Assembly (NCBI RefSeq): GCF_000714435.1
Contig: NZ_JJMW01000066.1
Coordinates: 1-34,961, forward strand
DNA length: 34,961 nucleotides
Source of the DNA: Exiguobacterium alkaliphilum 12/1
Lineage (GTDB): Bacteria > Bacillota > Bacilli > Exiguobacteriales > Exiguobacteriaceae
Direction: 5' to 3'
Shown here: one piece after another, positions 16,177 through 23,936 of the stretch
How positions within the stretch are numbered: position 1 is the stretch's first letter
Layout: the number at the start of each line of letters is the position of its first letter
Notes under the pieces: generated by a model
Databases searched by the model: none
The model's input: only the letters and a program-made list of their open reading frames with translations
What the model was told of the DNA's origin: nothing
Position numbers and translations under genes: made by a program

Positions 16177-17376
16177 ATGGAATCATACCGCTGGGACCTC
16201 AATCTGAAGGTCCGCTTGTTCGGTGAAGGCCTGTTCAATCTGTTGTTTTGGATGTACTTCCCGTTCATCACCGTCTATTTCGCCCAGACGCTCGGCGTCG
16301 AGCTGGCCGGTCTGCTCATGGCCGTGCCACCGCTGTTCCTGTTGATCGGCAGTTTGATCGGCGGTTCGCTCGCGGACGAGATCGGACGCCGTCCCGTCAT
16401 GCTCGTCGGGACGTTCGCGCAAGGGGTCTTATTCCTCGCGTTCGCCTTCTCGACGAACGCCTACGTCGACTATGTCACCTATATCGGCATCGGTTTCATG
16501 GGCGCGATCTATAAACCGGCCAGCTCGGCCATGGTCGCCGACCTCGTGCCAACCGAACATTTACGCGACGTGTTCGCGACGTTCATGGCGTCGAACAATA
16601 TCGGCGCCGTGCTCGGTCCGATCCTTGGGGCGGTCCTCTTCTTCGAGCATCGCCAAGCGCTCCTATTAGGCTGTGCCTTCGTCCTGTTCGGATACGGAGT
16701 GCTGCTCGCGGCGCTCACCCGTGAGACACGGCCGGGCTCACCTGAGAAGACGGTCGCCAAAACATTCCGCACCCAAGGGCGTTCGTATGCGATGATTTTG
16801 CGCGATCCGTTGTTCCGCCTCTATTTGATTGCCGGCATATTCGCCCTGATCCCCATCATGCAACTCGACGTGTATGTACCGGTCTATTTGATCGAACAGG
16901 CCCCGGCCACGTTCGACGTCTCGAACACGATCCTGTTCGGCTGGCTCGTCGCCTATAACGGGCTCTTGTTCGTCGTCTTCATCATTCCTGTCACGCGCGT
17001 GTTCCGAGCGTGGGACGAACGACGTGTCTTCCTGTTGTCGACGTTCCTCGCCGGCTTCGGGACGTTCCTCGTCGCCTTCTCGTCGAACATCTGGTATTTG
17101 CTCGTCGTCACGACCGTGTTCACGTTCGGCGAATTGATCCGCTCTCCGGTCAGCCAGAGTTTCGTCAGCCGCTATGCCCCGGAGGCGTCACGCGGACAAT
17201 ACCTCGCAGCCGATACGCTCCAAAACACGATCGGCAAGTTCCTCGCGCCGGTGACGGTGCTCGCCTCGGGCTTCGTGTCCCCGATTGCCGTCTTCACACT
17301 CATCTTGCTGTCCGCGCTCATCGGGATGGGACTTTATGCAAACATGTTTACTCGGCTTACAAAAGAAGACGAATGA
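16177..17376 (+). CDS. MFS transporter (drug/metabolite exporter type)
   Basis: 399 residues with about 12 membrane helices. The MFS motif A, GGSLADEIGRRPVM, lies between helices 2 and 3 (about 63-76). A second-half pseudo-repeat appears as RVFRAWDERRVFLL. The overall pattern resembles MdtH/YttB-like efflux proteins of the DHA1 group, but the substrate cannot be read from sequence. ATG start with GAAAGGAG. No regulator is adjacent; it stands alone between a terminator at 16025 and the convergent CotF-like genes. Confidence 0.85.
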   Translation: MESYRWDLNLKVRLFGEGLFNLLFWMYFPFITVYFAQTLGVELAGLLMAVPPLFLLIGSLIGGSLADEIGRRPVMLVGTFAQGVLFLAFAFSTNAYVDYVTYIGIGFMGAIYKPASSAMVADLVPTEHLRDVFATFMASNNIGAVLGPILGAVLFFEHRQALLLGCAFVLFGYGVLLAALTRETRPGSPEKTVAKTFRTQGRSYAMILRDPLFRLYLIAGIFALIPIMQLDVYVPVYLIEQAPATFDVSNTILFGWLVAYNGLLFVVFIIPVTRVFRAWDERRVFLLSTFLAGFGTFLVAFSSNIWYLLVVTTVFTFGELIRSPVSQSFVSRYAPEASRGQYLAADTLQNTIGKFLAPVTVLASGFVSPIAVFTLILLSALIGMGLYANMFTRLTKEDE

Positions 17377-17430
17377 CCGTAGTCATCCGTCTTCCACTAA
17401 TCCGATTTTCTCGTCTGTTTCTCCTAAAAC

Positions 17431-17456
17431 AAAAAAGACCAGCTTTTCAGCTGGCC
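17431..17456. terminator. Terminator between the MFS and CotF-like genes
   Basis: Stem CCAGCT / AGCTGG (17439-17444 and 17449-17454) with a run of six A on the plus strand, so strongest for leftward transcripts. Confidence 0.7.
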
Positions 17457-17461
17457 CTCCC

Positions 17462-17758
17462 TTAGTCTTTAATCAATTGTTCAGCTTTCTCGACCTTTTC
17501 TTTATCGTGCTTCAGTTGCTTCTCGATATCGTACGCCATATACATGTCATGTTTAATCATATACTCGGCGATTTCTGCATGGTCTTCAATCGCTTGATTC
17601 AACTGATTGACGAGTACTTTTCGTACTTCAGGCGTGGCCGTCTCTGTGACCGCGACGGCATAGGCCCGTACGACCGATTTTGCCGTGACGAGTAAGTCTG
17701 TCGCGATCAGCTCGTCTCGTTGTTTACTGGCGCGCTTCAAATTCTCTGTGATCCCCAT
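17462..17758 (-). CDS. CotF-like (spore coat F domain) protein, larger half
   Basis: 98 residues, helical. DELIATDLLVTAKSVVRAYA and TETATPEVRKVLVNQLNQAI match the ferritin-like four-helix pattern of the CotF/YraF family. ATG start with AAGGAGG seven bases upstream. It lies 15 bases after a 66-residue protein that looks like the other helical pair of the same domain, as in the YraG/YraF pair of Bacillus. In a non-sporulating host this would not be a coat protein. A sigma-B-like promoter upstream of the operon suggests a stress role. Confidence 0.75.
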   Translation of the reverse strand: MGITENLKRASKQRDELIATDLLVTAKSVVRAYAVAVTETATPEVRKVLVNQLNQAIEDHAEIAEYMIKHDMYMAYDIEKQLKHDKEKVEKAEQLIKD

Positions 17759-17773
17759 AGAACAACCTCCTTC

Positions 17774-17974
17774 TCATTGACGATCTGGCAGTAATTCTTT
17801 CAGTTCTTTAATGGCTTTCTCCGTGTGGGAGAGGTGGTTTTGCGCGATTGATTTTAGCTGGTCATCTTTGATGAGCGGTTCGCTGACGTACCCCTTTACG
17901 AGCGCCGCTTGCTTCATCGTCAATACCTCATGAATCTCCAAAATCTCGTGAATTGCTAGTTTTTTCTCTGCCAT
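17774..17974 (-). CDS. CotF-like (YraG-type) small helical protein
   Basis: 66 residues: AIHEILEIHEVLTMKQAALV then HLSHTEKAIKELKELLPD, two amphipathic helices rich in His and Glu. It resembles the YraG partner of YraF. ATG start with AAGGAG. It starts 16 bases after the end of the interrupted DUF2512 gene, so the three genes form one leftward operon. The insertion sequence therefore lies between this gene and the likely operon promoter. Confidence 0.7.
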   Translation of the reverse strand: MAEKKLAIHEILEIHEVLTMKQAALVKGYVSEPLIKDDQLKSIAQNHLSHTEKAIKELKELLPDRQ

Positions 17975-18146
17975 TTTGATTCTCCTTCATTCATCGAGTA
18001 GACGGTCGCGCATCGGCACGCGCTTCTCCTCGTTTATGCTTCAACAACCACATGTGGAACACGTACTCCACCACCGCCGTCGCAATCGCGGTCACGAGCG
18101 CCATGAGCGCGAAGTTCGAGTCTGCGGCCAAATCGAAATCCAAGAG

Positions 18147-18315
18147 CCACACGAAGAACCACGTGATTGACACTCCCACGGCTAAAGCCGCAAGCTCACC
18201 CTTCGGGATGAGTGGGATTCTGAAGTGCTTGTGCGAGCGCAGTCCATTTCTGTTTTGCTCAAACCTTCAGATGAGGGTGTGCCATCACCCCTCCTGAGAC
18301 AGACCATATAGGTTC
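18147..18315 (-). ncRNA. Inferred omegaRNA (right-end RNA) of the IS605 element with host-derived guide
   Basis: By analogy with studied IS605 TnpB systems, the RNA from the right end is bound by TnpB, and the bases just beyond the element act as guide. Here the minus strand after tnpB has the fold GGGTG...CACCC near 18275 and the CGGC-TTTA-GCCG hairpin near the end, finishing in GTGTCAA. The following 20 bases (TCACGTGGTTCTTCGTGTGG, 18166-18147) would be the guide. The 5' end is unknown and may lie inside tnpB. Confidence 0.6.
18175..18216 (-). repeat. Right-end subterminal hairpin of the IS605 element
   Basis: Inner stem CGGC-loop TTTA-GCCG (18179-18190) and outer CCCAC/GTGGG arms (18175-18179 and 18212-18216; the two stems share base 18179, so they may be alternative folds), just inside the TCAA end. 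Such imperfect hairpins are recognised by TnpA. Confidence 0.65.
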
Positions 18316-19392
18316 TCAGGCTGATTGACTATTACCATCAACCACAGGTGCGTATCGGATGTTCATCGCACCGACTAAATCTCGATGTTTCTTGAATCCG
18401 CATTTACAGACATAAGTTCGGTCTTTCACTTTATTCCGGCTTCCGCAAGAAGGACACGTCTGAGATGTGTACGCAGGGTTCACATATTCGACCTTGATTC
18501 CTTCCAACTTCGCCTTGTACTCGATAAATAGTGCCAAGCGATAGAACGACCATGTATGCAGATTCTTATTGTTTTTACGGCTTGTTCTTGCCGTCTGTCG
18601 GATGTTCGCCAATTTCTCGAGGCGAATGACAGAAATGTTGTTCTCTTTTGCGAAATCGACAATATCACGGCTAACCTTGTGATCTTTGTCTTTCATCCAA
18701 CGCTGTTCTTTGTTGTTCAGCTTTTTGATTGCGTTCAGCTTCTTCTTTTGACCGAGCTCTTTTCGTTTTGCTCGAAACTTGCGTTTCATATACTTGTTCT
18801 CGCGCCCGTTTCCGAAGAATCGCACCTTGTCACGATCGGTCGATGCAACCGCTGGTACTTTTAAACCTAGATCCACACCTAGAACCTTAGAGCCGGTCTT
18901 CTCAGTAGTAAGGATTGTGACGGCAATCTGAGCAATCCACTTATTTGATTTCTTCGTGATACGAAGTGCACCCAGCCTGTTGTTCAAGAGCGAAAAGTTA
19001 CGGTTGTGTTTATCGACCATTTCTGCTTTGATTGGCGTTTTCTTTGCCTTTCCATCCACCATGATCGGAAGAAAGATCGACTCAAAATCGAACGAATAGT
19101 TCTGGTTGTTCCATGTGCAATAAGGTTTTTTCAAAATAGGCACGACTTTATATTTCGATTTCTTCGCCTTTTTAAATACACTCTGTGCGTCTTTAATAGC
19201 CTGGTTCTTAACGGCGCTAGGCAAGGGCGAGGAGACACTCTTACTCGTTAGTTTGAGTGTCGCCTGGGCTTCCACCATGTCAGAGACAAGTCGGTTGGCC
19301 GTCTCAATGTATGTGGTCATCATCTTTTTCAAGACAGCTTCCTGTTTTTTTGTCGGCTTCAGTTTAATGTTGACTGTCAGCGTTTGAGACAC
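18316..19392 (-). CDS. tnpB: TnpB, RNA-guided endonuclease of the IS605 element
   Basis: 358 residues from GTG at 19392 (GAGGGGG five bases upstream; MSQTLTVNIKLKPTKKQE). An in-frame ATG at 19425 lies inside tnpA and is less likely. The RuvC-like site is complete: D174 in GVDLGL, E259 in RLEKL and D338 in HRDLVGAMNI. The zinc ribbon is CPSC (313-316) and CKC (329-331). The start is 4 bases after the tnpA stop. TnpB-omegaRNA complexes of this family cut DNA next to a motif equal to the element's insertion site (here TTAC), favouring retention of the element. A standalone cas12-like role is not indicated. Confidence 0.93.
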   Translation of the reverse strand: MSQTLTVNIKLKPTKKQEAVLKKMMTTYIETANRLVSDMVEAQATLKLTSKSVSSPLPSAVKNQAIKDAQSVFKKAKKSKYKVVPILKKPYCTWNNQNYSFDFESIFLPIMVDGKAKKTPIKAEMVDKHNRNFSLLNNRLGALRITKKSNKWIAQIAVTILTTEKTGSKVLGVDLGLKVPAVASTDRDKVRFFGNGRENKYMKRKFRAKRKELGQKKKLNAIKKLNNKEQRWMKDKDHKVSRDIVDFAKENNISVIRLEKLANIRQTARTSRKNNKNLHTWSFYRLALFIEYKAKLEGIKVEYVNPAYTSQTCPSCGSRNKVKDRTYVCKCGFKKHRDLVGAMNIRYAPVVDGNSQSA

Positions 19393-19396
19393 AGTG

Positions 19397-19798
19397 TCAC
19401 CCCCTCGTTTTTTGTTGTTCGACATAGCGTTTGATTGTTTCGCTCGATACGTTCCCGGCAGTAGAGACGAAGTAGGAACGCGTCCAGAGGCTCGGCAAAT
19501 GTTGGAGGTGAGGAAACTCCTCTCTTAACTTTTTAGATGTCACTCCCTTGATTTTTGCCATGATGTCGGCAGGGCTAAGTGTCGGCAGGGCATTAAGAAA
19601 CATATGTGTATGATCTTTATCGCATTCCAAAGCTATCATATTGATATTCAAATCTTCACATATTTCAGATACAAGCTCCTTGAAACGTACTTCTACATCA
19701 TTACGAAGGAATATCTTCCTTCTGTATCGAGGGCAAAATACGAAATGATAGTTGATTAGAGAAACAGTAGTATGGGTTTTTCTATAGTTGTTTTCCAT
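19397..19798 (-). CDS. tnpA: TnpA, Y1-type IS200 transposase
   Basis: 133 residues, the normal size. The HUH motif is H63-T-H65 in DKDHTHMFL and the catalytic tyrosine is Y125 in ETIKRYVEQQ. N-terminal NYHFVFCPRYRRKIF is typical of the family. It cuts and joins single-stranded DNA at the lagging strand, giving precise excision and insertion 3' of a short motif. ATG at 19798 has no good ribosome-binding site, as is usual for tightly controlled IS200 genes. Confidence 0.94.
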   Translation of the reverse strand: MENNYRKTHTTVSLINYHFVFCPRYRRKIFLRNDVEVRFKELVSEICEDLNINMIALECDKDHTHMFLNALPTLSPADIMAKIKGVTSKKLREEFPHLQHLPSLWTRSYFVSTAGNVSSETIKRYVEQQKTRG

Positions 19799-19908
19799 AA
19801 CATCATTGTATCAGTTAAACTAATTGATTGAAACAAAACCTTTCGGATACATGAAGTGTCAAAACCGGCGGTTTATTACTGACGCTCCGTATCCGACATA
19901 GCTTTCAT

Positions 19909-19928
19909 CCCACCCCTAAAGGAGTGGG
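19909..19928 (-). repeat. Left-end subterminal hairpin of the IS605 element
   Basis: CCCAC (19909-19913) and GTGGG (19924-19928) flank a 10-base loop, 20 bases inside the left end that follows TTAC. Confidence 0.7.
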
Positions 19929-20223
19929 CTTTCTCGCTATGAAGTTCTGTAAAAACACGAGACCGAAGTCTGCGACCGTTGCCGGGATGTTCCCGAACTT
20001 GCGTAAGATGAGCATGTCCCCAAGAAAGTACGCAATCGTCCCCACTGCGATGGCGATCCACGCCGCGTGATACCAAGGAATCGTGAAGCCAAGCGTCAAG
20101 ACGAGGATGAACACGACGATTAACGTCGGCATCTTGATTCCTAGTGCTTTCCCATGATTCACTTGCATCATCGTCCCCTCCTTCCCCTTTTCCGAAGCTT
20201 TTTTCCGTTTCGTACAGTCACAT

Positions 20224-20248
20224 GTTCCCGGGACGAATCGCCGTAAAC
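20224..20248 (-). promoter_or_regulatory. Sigma-B-like promoter of the DUF2512-CotF operon
   Basis: Minus strand: GTTTAC (20243-20248), 13-base spacer, GGGAAC (20224-20229), about 50 bases before the ATG. The element matches five of six -35 positions and four of six -10 positions of the sigma-B consensus. Confidence 0.55.
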
Positions 20249-20404
20249 AAAAGAATTTCGTTTCTTTATCGGACAAAAACATTATTGTTGACGTACCGTA
20301 ACAGAAAACGTGAAATAGTGAGTCTTAATCTATCATTTTAGAAGGTTCGACTGGCTCGACATTTTGACTCCATGATTTTCCACACTAATTTACAGTTGCA
20401 TGAC

Positions 20405-20435
20405 AAAAAGACGAGGCGCCTGCATGCGCCTCGTC
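20405..20435 (-). terminator. Terminator after the Rieske oxidoreductase gene
   Basis: Perfect 10-bp stem GACGAGGCGC / GCGCCTCGTC (20410-20419 and 20426-20435) followed on the minus strand by five T. Confidence 0.85.
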
Positions 20436-20440
20436 TCGAC

Positions 20441-21967
20441 TTATTTTCGTGGTAAGTTCTTGACGGCCGGCCCTTCGATGACCTCACCGTTCGGTTTGAA
20501 TCGGGAGCCATGACACGGACAGTCCCACGACCGCTCGGCCTGATTCCAGTTCACGGTACAGCCCATATGTGTACAGGCCGACCCGACGAGCGTCACGTTG
20601 CCGTCGACGTCGCGGTAAGCGGCGACATGTTCCCCGTCGTGGTCGACAATCGCTCCTTCGTCGAACCCGAGCTCATCGAGTGATTTCTCAGCCGGTTTCA
20701 CTTTTCCTTTAATCAATTCTTTCGCGACGTCCGCGTTCGTCTTCACGAACCGGGCCGCGTCCGATAGCTTCCACTTCGAACGGGACGGGTCGTACAAGTC
20801 CTCATACCGGTTTCGCCGCTGCATAATCAAGTCGGTGATGACGCGCGCCGCGATGATGCCCTGGCTCATCCCCCACTTCGAGAAGCCGGTCGCCACGAAA
20901 ACGTGCGGCGTGTCGTCCGTCATGCGGCCGATGTATGGGACCTTATCGAGCGTAATCAAGTCCTGCGCCGACCAATGGTGCGTGAACGACTCGAGCCCGA
21001 AGTGGCGATGGGCGAATTCCCCGAGGTTCTCGTAGCACTTGAACGTCTCCTTCTCATGCCCGCTCAAATGGTTCTCCCCACCGAACATCGCCATCTTCTG
21101 CCCGTTGTCGAGCTTGACGTGGCGGAGCGACCGATGCGGCGAGTCGACACTGATGAACATCCCTTCCGGAAACTGAGCACTCGGGATTTCGGCCGAGACG
21201 ACGTACGACCGTTCGACTTCCATCTTCGAGAAGTAGAACCCTTTGAAGTCGTTGAACGGGTAATGCGTCGCGACGACGACGTCTTTCGCCGTGACCGTAT
21301 GACCGGCCTCGGTCGTCAGGCGGTTCGGCGACCCGTACTCGATCCCCGTCACCCGCGTCATCTCGTAAAACGTTCCCCCGAGCTCGAGAAATCGTTTCAT
21401 GAGCCCTTGTAAGTATTTGACCGGATGGAACTGGAGCTGGTCGTGCATGACCGTCGCCTTCTTCACGGTATATGGCAAGAGCTCGTTCACCTCGTCCGTC
21501 GCGTCGCCCCCGTCAATCCCGAGCGTCGCGTACGCCTCATCCTCCTTCTCGAGCAGCTTGGCCGCACTGCTTGACGAATCGGCGTACATGTAGGCGTGTT
21601 GCCGCTCGAGGTCACAGTCGATCCCGAGCGACTCGACTTGGCCTTCGAGAAACTGGAGCGCCTCGATGTTGGCGTCATAGTAGAGGCGCGCCTTCTCTTC
21701 CCCGAGCGTCTTGATGAGCTCGGCGTAGATGACCCCGTGCTGGGCCGACACTTTCGCCGTCGTATAGCCGGTCGTGCCGGTGCCGAACCGTGCCGCCTCA
21801 ATCAAGACGACCTGCTTGCCTTGTTCCGCGAGCTCGAGCGCCGCGACGACCCCGACGATCCCGGCCCCGACGACGGCGACTTCGGCCGTGACGTCTTGAT
21901 GGACCGACGTGGTCGGGTCGTCCTTGGCGGCGTCGCGCCAAAACGACGATGGAAAATCTTTTAACAT
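20441..21967 (-). CDS. FAD-dependent oxidoreductase with C-terminal Rieske domain (YhfW-like)
   Basis: 508 residues from the ATG at 21967 (AAGGAGGG seven bases upstream; the longer frame from 22048 has no such site). The N-terminal half is a DAO-type FAD enzyme: VVGAGIVG (G34-x-G36-x2-G39), then GTGTTGYTTAKVSAQHG. The C-terminal [2Fe-2S] Rieske domain has C465-T-H467, C470 and C483-P-C485-H486, with the extra cysteines able to form the bc1-type disulphide. It is predicted to pass electrons from an unknown amine or similar substrate through FAD to the cluster. A sigma-B-like promoter precedes it. Confidence 0.9.
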   Translation of the reverse strand: MLKDFPSSFWRDAAKDDPTTSVHQDVTAEVAVVGAGIVGVVAALELAEQGKQVVLIEAARFGTGTTGYTTAKVSAQHGVIYAELIKTLGEEKARLYYDANIEALQFLEGQVESLGIDCDLERQHAYMYADSSSSAAKLLEKEDEAYATLGIDGGDATDEVNELLPYTVKKATVMHDQLQFHPVKYLQGLMKRFLELGGTFYEMTRVTGIEYGSPNRLTTEAGHTVTAKDVVVATHYPFNDFKGFYFSKMEVERSYVVSAEIPSAQFPEGMFISVDSPHRSLRHVKLDNGQKMAMFGGENHLSGHEKETFKCYENLGEFAHRHFGLESFTHHWSAQDLITLDKVPYIGRMTDDTPHVFVATGFSKWGMSQGIIAARVITDLIMQRRNRYEDLYDPSRSKWKLSDAARFVKTNADVAKELIKGKVKPAEKSLDELGFDEGAIVDHDGEHVAAYRDVDGNVTLVGSACTHMGCTVNWNQAERSWDCPCHGSRFKPNGEVIEGPAVKNLPRK

Positions 21968-22020
21968 ACACGTTCCCTCCTTTGAGCGAGTTCCCTTAGT
22001 GAATGCGATGCATGGTTGAA

Positions 22021-22046
22021 ATACCCGTCCTCTTCCAATCAGAAAC
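22021..22046 (-). promoter_or_regulatory. Sigma-B-like promoter of the Rieske oxidoreductase
   Basis: Minus strand: GTTTCT (22041-22046), 14-base spacer, GGGTAT (22021-22026; perfect -10). It begins right after the upstream gene's terminator and ends about 54 bases before the start codon. Confidence 0.65.
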
Positions 22047-22072
22047 AAAAAAGAGGCCCCGCCTCAGGCCTC
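22047..22072 (-). terminator. Terminator overlapping the end of the DUF6075-like gene
   Basis: Stem GAGGCC / GGCCTC (22067-22072 and 22053-22058) then six T on the minus strand. The stop codon (22064-22066) lies within it. Confidence 0.75.
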
Positions 22073-22459
22073 CTTCTTCGTCGGAATCGTGATGTCGTCG
22101 AACTGCGCGTCGCGGCAGAGCGTGATCGCCTGCATCGCGAGCGTGTAATCCTCTTCGGTCAGTGAGATGAGTTCGGTCGGGAGCACCCATTCCTTGTTGT
22201 TGTACAAGTGGATGACGAGCTTGACGAGGGTAAGCGCCTCCTTGTCGAACGTGTTGTCATCGATGATCGTCCCGGTGCGGATTTGCCCTTTCTCGAGCTC
22301 GACGTACGGCAACAAGATGTCTTGCACTTGTTTGTTCCCGGCGATCAAATACAGGGCCGCGAAGTATTGTCGGCTCGTCTGGCCAGGGTCGTCGAGCCGT
22401 CGCGCGAGGCGCTTGAACGTCTCGAAATGGTCGGGCGTCAAAAATTCTAAGTTATGCAT
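22064..22459 (-). CDS. DUF6075-like small cytoplasmic protein
   Basis: 131 residues from the ATG at 22459 (GAGAGGA seven bases upstream). Helical and acidic. LTPDHFETFKRLARRLDDPG, QYFAALYLIAGNKQVQDILLPYV and DKEALTLVKLVIHLYN resemble the DUF6075 pattern as I recall it; the family assignment is moderate. Function unknown. It sits between asp23 and the Rieske gene, with terminators on both sides, so it is probably transcribed alone. Confidence 0.7.
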   Translation of the reverse strand: MHNLEFLTPDHFETFKRLARRLDDPGQTSRQYFAALYLIAGNKQVQDILLPYVELEKGQIRTGTIIDDNTFDKEALTLVKLVIHLYNNKEWVLPTELISLTEEDYTLAMQAITLCRDAQFDDITIPTKKEA

Positions 22460-22557
22460 GGCAATTTCCTCTCTCGTCTCTACTCCGCTTTCTTCCATAG
22501 TCTATTGATTCCACCATTCGGTAAGCCCTAATCCATTTTCAAGCACATTTACATAGG

Positions 22558-22591
22558 AAAACACCCGGACCGAATCCATCGGCCCAGGTGT
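22558..22591 (-). terminator. Terminator after asp23
   Basis: 11-bp stem, 22581-22591 with 22561-22571 (ACACCTGGGCC / GGTCCGGGTGT on the minus strand, two G-U pairs), followed by four T. Confidence 0.8.
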
Positions 22592-22604
22592 CGCAAATGA
22601 CTCG

Positions 22605-23042
22605 TCAGACGAGCTCACGCGTCTGTTCGTTCTCGCTCTCTGACGCCCGGCTCTTCGCGTCGAACTCGGCTTTCGTCATGACGTCCTCGACGTGCATGTT
22701 CACCTCGACGACTTCAAGGCCCGTCATCTCGCTCATCGCCTTCTTAATTTTCACAACCGCTTCATTGAAGACGCCCGGGATGTTCTTGCCGTATTCGACG
22801 ATGACACGGAGGTCGAGCGCGACTTGACGTTCGCCGACCTCGGCGTCAATCCCTTTCGTGATGTCCTCGGTGCTGCGGAACCGGTCCGTGAGGCCGCTCA
22901 TGAAGCCACCGCTCATCGAGAGGATGCCTTGCACTTCGTTCGTCGCGAGCCCGGCGATCTTCTTGATAACCTGCTCCTCGAACGTCAACTTGTTTTGACG
23001 GACTGCCTGTTCTTGATTTACGTTCACATTTTCGTTTGCCAT
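22605..23042 (-). CDS. asp23: Asp23/Gls24 family envelope stress protein
   Basis: 145 residues. LTFEEQVIKKIAGLATNEVQGIL and the central DLRVIVEYGKNIPGVFNEAVVKIKKAM with VEVNMHVEDV are hallmarks of Asp23/Gls24. In Staphylococcus, Asp23 is an abundant protein held at the membrane by AmaP and strongly sigma-B dependent. Here the gene order amaP-DUF2273-asp23 is the same. ATG start with AAGGAGA. It is the last gene of the operon, ending in a strong terminator. Confidence 0.93.
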   Translation of the reverse strand: MANENVNVNQEQAVRQNKLTFEEQVIKKIAGLATNEVQGILSMSGGFMSGLTDRFRSTEDITKGIDAEVGERQVALDLRVIVEYGKNIPGVFNEAVVKIKKAMSEMTGLEVVEVNMHVEDVMTKAEFDAKSRASESENEQTRELV

Positions 23043-23096
23043 GTTAAAAATCTCCTTTTTTCTGATGTTTGGTTTGACCGATTGGTAAGGTGCGTG

Positions 23097-23303
23097 TTAG
23101 TTCCGGGTGAAGAATGCCACCCACTCTTCCATATGAAGCGCCCCGTCACGCCATTTCCCGATTAAGAAACCGATGAGCGTGAGCGTCACGACGAGAAGTG
23201 TCGGACCGAAGCCGATCGTGAGGAAGAGCACCGCAATGAGTAGGCCGATACCCGCTCCGATGAGCCGGAACCGGTACGGCATGAGCATCGTTTTTGTATC
23301 CAT
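23097..23303 (-). CDS. DUF2273 small integral membrane protein
   Basis: 68 residues with two hydrophobic helices, FRLIGAGIGLLIAVLFLTIGFG and PTLLVVTLTLIGFLIGKW. It ends in a short polar tail. It lies between amaP and asp23, as in the staphylococcal alkaline-shock operon. ATG start with GGAGGC six bases upstream. Probably part of the membrane platform for Asp23. Confidence 0.9.
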   Translation of the reverse strand: MDTKTMLMPYRFRLIGAGIGLLIAVLFLTIGFGPTLLVVTLTLIGFLIGKWRDGALHMEEWVAFFTRN

Positions 23304-23315
23304 TCCAGAGCCTCC

Positions 23316-23858
23316 TTATACGACCCGCTCGGACGTCTTGCGCAACGTGTCGTGAATGTTCAGTGACACATCGGCCACCGGCACTTCCATGAGGGATTCG
23401 ATGCGCGCTTTGACGTGCGATTGAATCTCTTTTCCGAGTGTCGGCAACTTCTCCCGATTGAACACCGCGCAATCGATATGGACGCGCACGTGCTCCCGTT
23501 TCGAGTCGATGTCGACGTTAACGTTCGGTGAGCGCAGCCCTTGGAACTGCTTGAGCGACTCGTACACCGTCTTCTCGATCGTATCCTTCGACACGGTGAT
23601 GCGGCCTTCGTTCGTCTGAATCGTATACCGTCTCGGTTTTGATTTTGCGGCCAACCCTGTCATGAGCATGAGCAGGAAGATGACGGCGAGGAATATCCCA
23701 ATCGCGAGAATCGTATAGATATACCAGTCTTGGTTTTGCCATTGATCTGTATACGTTTGAATTTGTGGGACGTCATAGACGCCGAGCAATAGAATCGCCA
23801 CACTCAGTAGCCCGATGACGCCCGTTAAGACCAAGAGGGCTCGATTGAATCCATTCAT
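23316..23858 (-). CDS. amaP: Alkaline shock response membrane anchor protein AmaP
   Basis: 180 residues. Two N-terminal helices (about 7-27 and 46-68) are followed by a cytoplasmic Asp23-like domain (RRYTIQTNEGRITVSKDTIEK, then SPNVNVDIDSKREHVRVHI). AmaP recruits Asp23 to the membrane. ATG start with AAGGGG eight bases upstream. First gene of the operon; the upstream sigma-B-like promoter fits known regulation in related bacteria. Confidence 0.92.
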   Translation of the reverse strand: MNGFNRALLVLTGVIGLLSVAILLLGVYDVPQIQTYTDQWQNQDWYIYTILAIGIFLAVIFLLMLMTGLAAKSKPRRYTIQTNEGRITVSKDTIEKTVYESLKQFQGLRSPNVNVDIDSKREHVRVHIDCAVFNREKLPTLGKEIQSHVKARIESLMEVPVADVSLNIHDTLRKTSERVV

Positions 23859-23936
23859 AAGCTAATCCCCTTCTTTTCGTATCATGCATGTGCGACGTCT
23901 GTTTCTCGTCGCGTTTACCAACCGGTAGTTGCAGTG

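Larger units (their letters stand above)
18167..19948 (-). mobile_element. IS200/IS605-family insertion sequence, apparently intact (1,782 bp)
   Basis: Carries tnpA (Y1 HUH transposase) followed by tnpB on the minus strand, with subterminal hairpins at both ends. The left end follows TTAC (19952-19949, minus strand) and the right end finishes in TCAA (18170-18167, minus strand). These are the tetranucleotides known for the IS608 type. There is no target duplication and no terminal inverted repeat, as expected. The boundaries are fixed by the exact in-frame reconstruction of the host DUF2512 gene. Both reading frames are open with catalytic residues present, so it may be active. Confidence 0.92.
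17991..20171 (-). pseudogene. DUF2512 (YndM-like) membrane protein gene, interrupted by an IS200/IS605 element
   Basis: The 5' part (20171-19949) encodes NHGKALGIKMPTLIVVFIL, then HAAWIAIAVGTIAYFLGDM and RKFGNIPATVADFGLVFL, all typical of DUF2512. The 3' part (18166-17991) encodes TWFFVWLLDF and ALVTAIATAVVEYVFHMWLL, the expected last helices. Removing 18167-19948 joins the parts exactly in frame (223 + 176 = 399 bases, 132 residues) with a new CTC leucine codon at the junction. The protein would have four membrane helices; its function is unknown. Start is ATG at 20171 or 20168 after GGAAGGAGGGG. A sigma-B-like promoter lies about 50 bases upstream. Confidence 0.88.

Noticed and set aside
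17991..18179. Independent 62-residue membrane protein starting at 18179
   Set aside because: Its first codons lie inside the IS605 right end; the rest is the C-terminus of the interrupted DUF2512 gene.
20903..21412. Long plus-strand open frame opposite the Rieske oxidoreductase gene
   Set aside because: Shadow of a GC-rich coding gene; composition is Arg/Asp/Val-rich and there is no start site. The same applies to long antisense frames at 24227-24997, 28180-28809 and 31675-32076.
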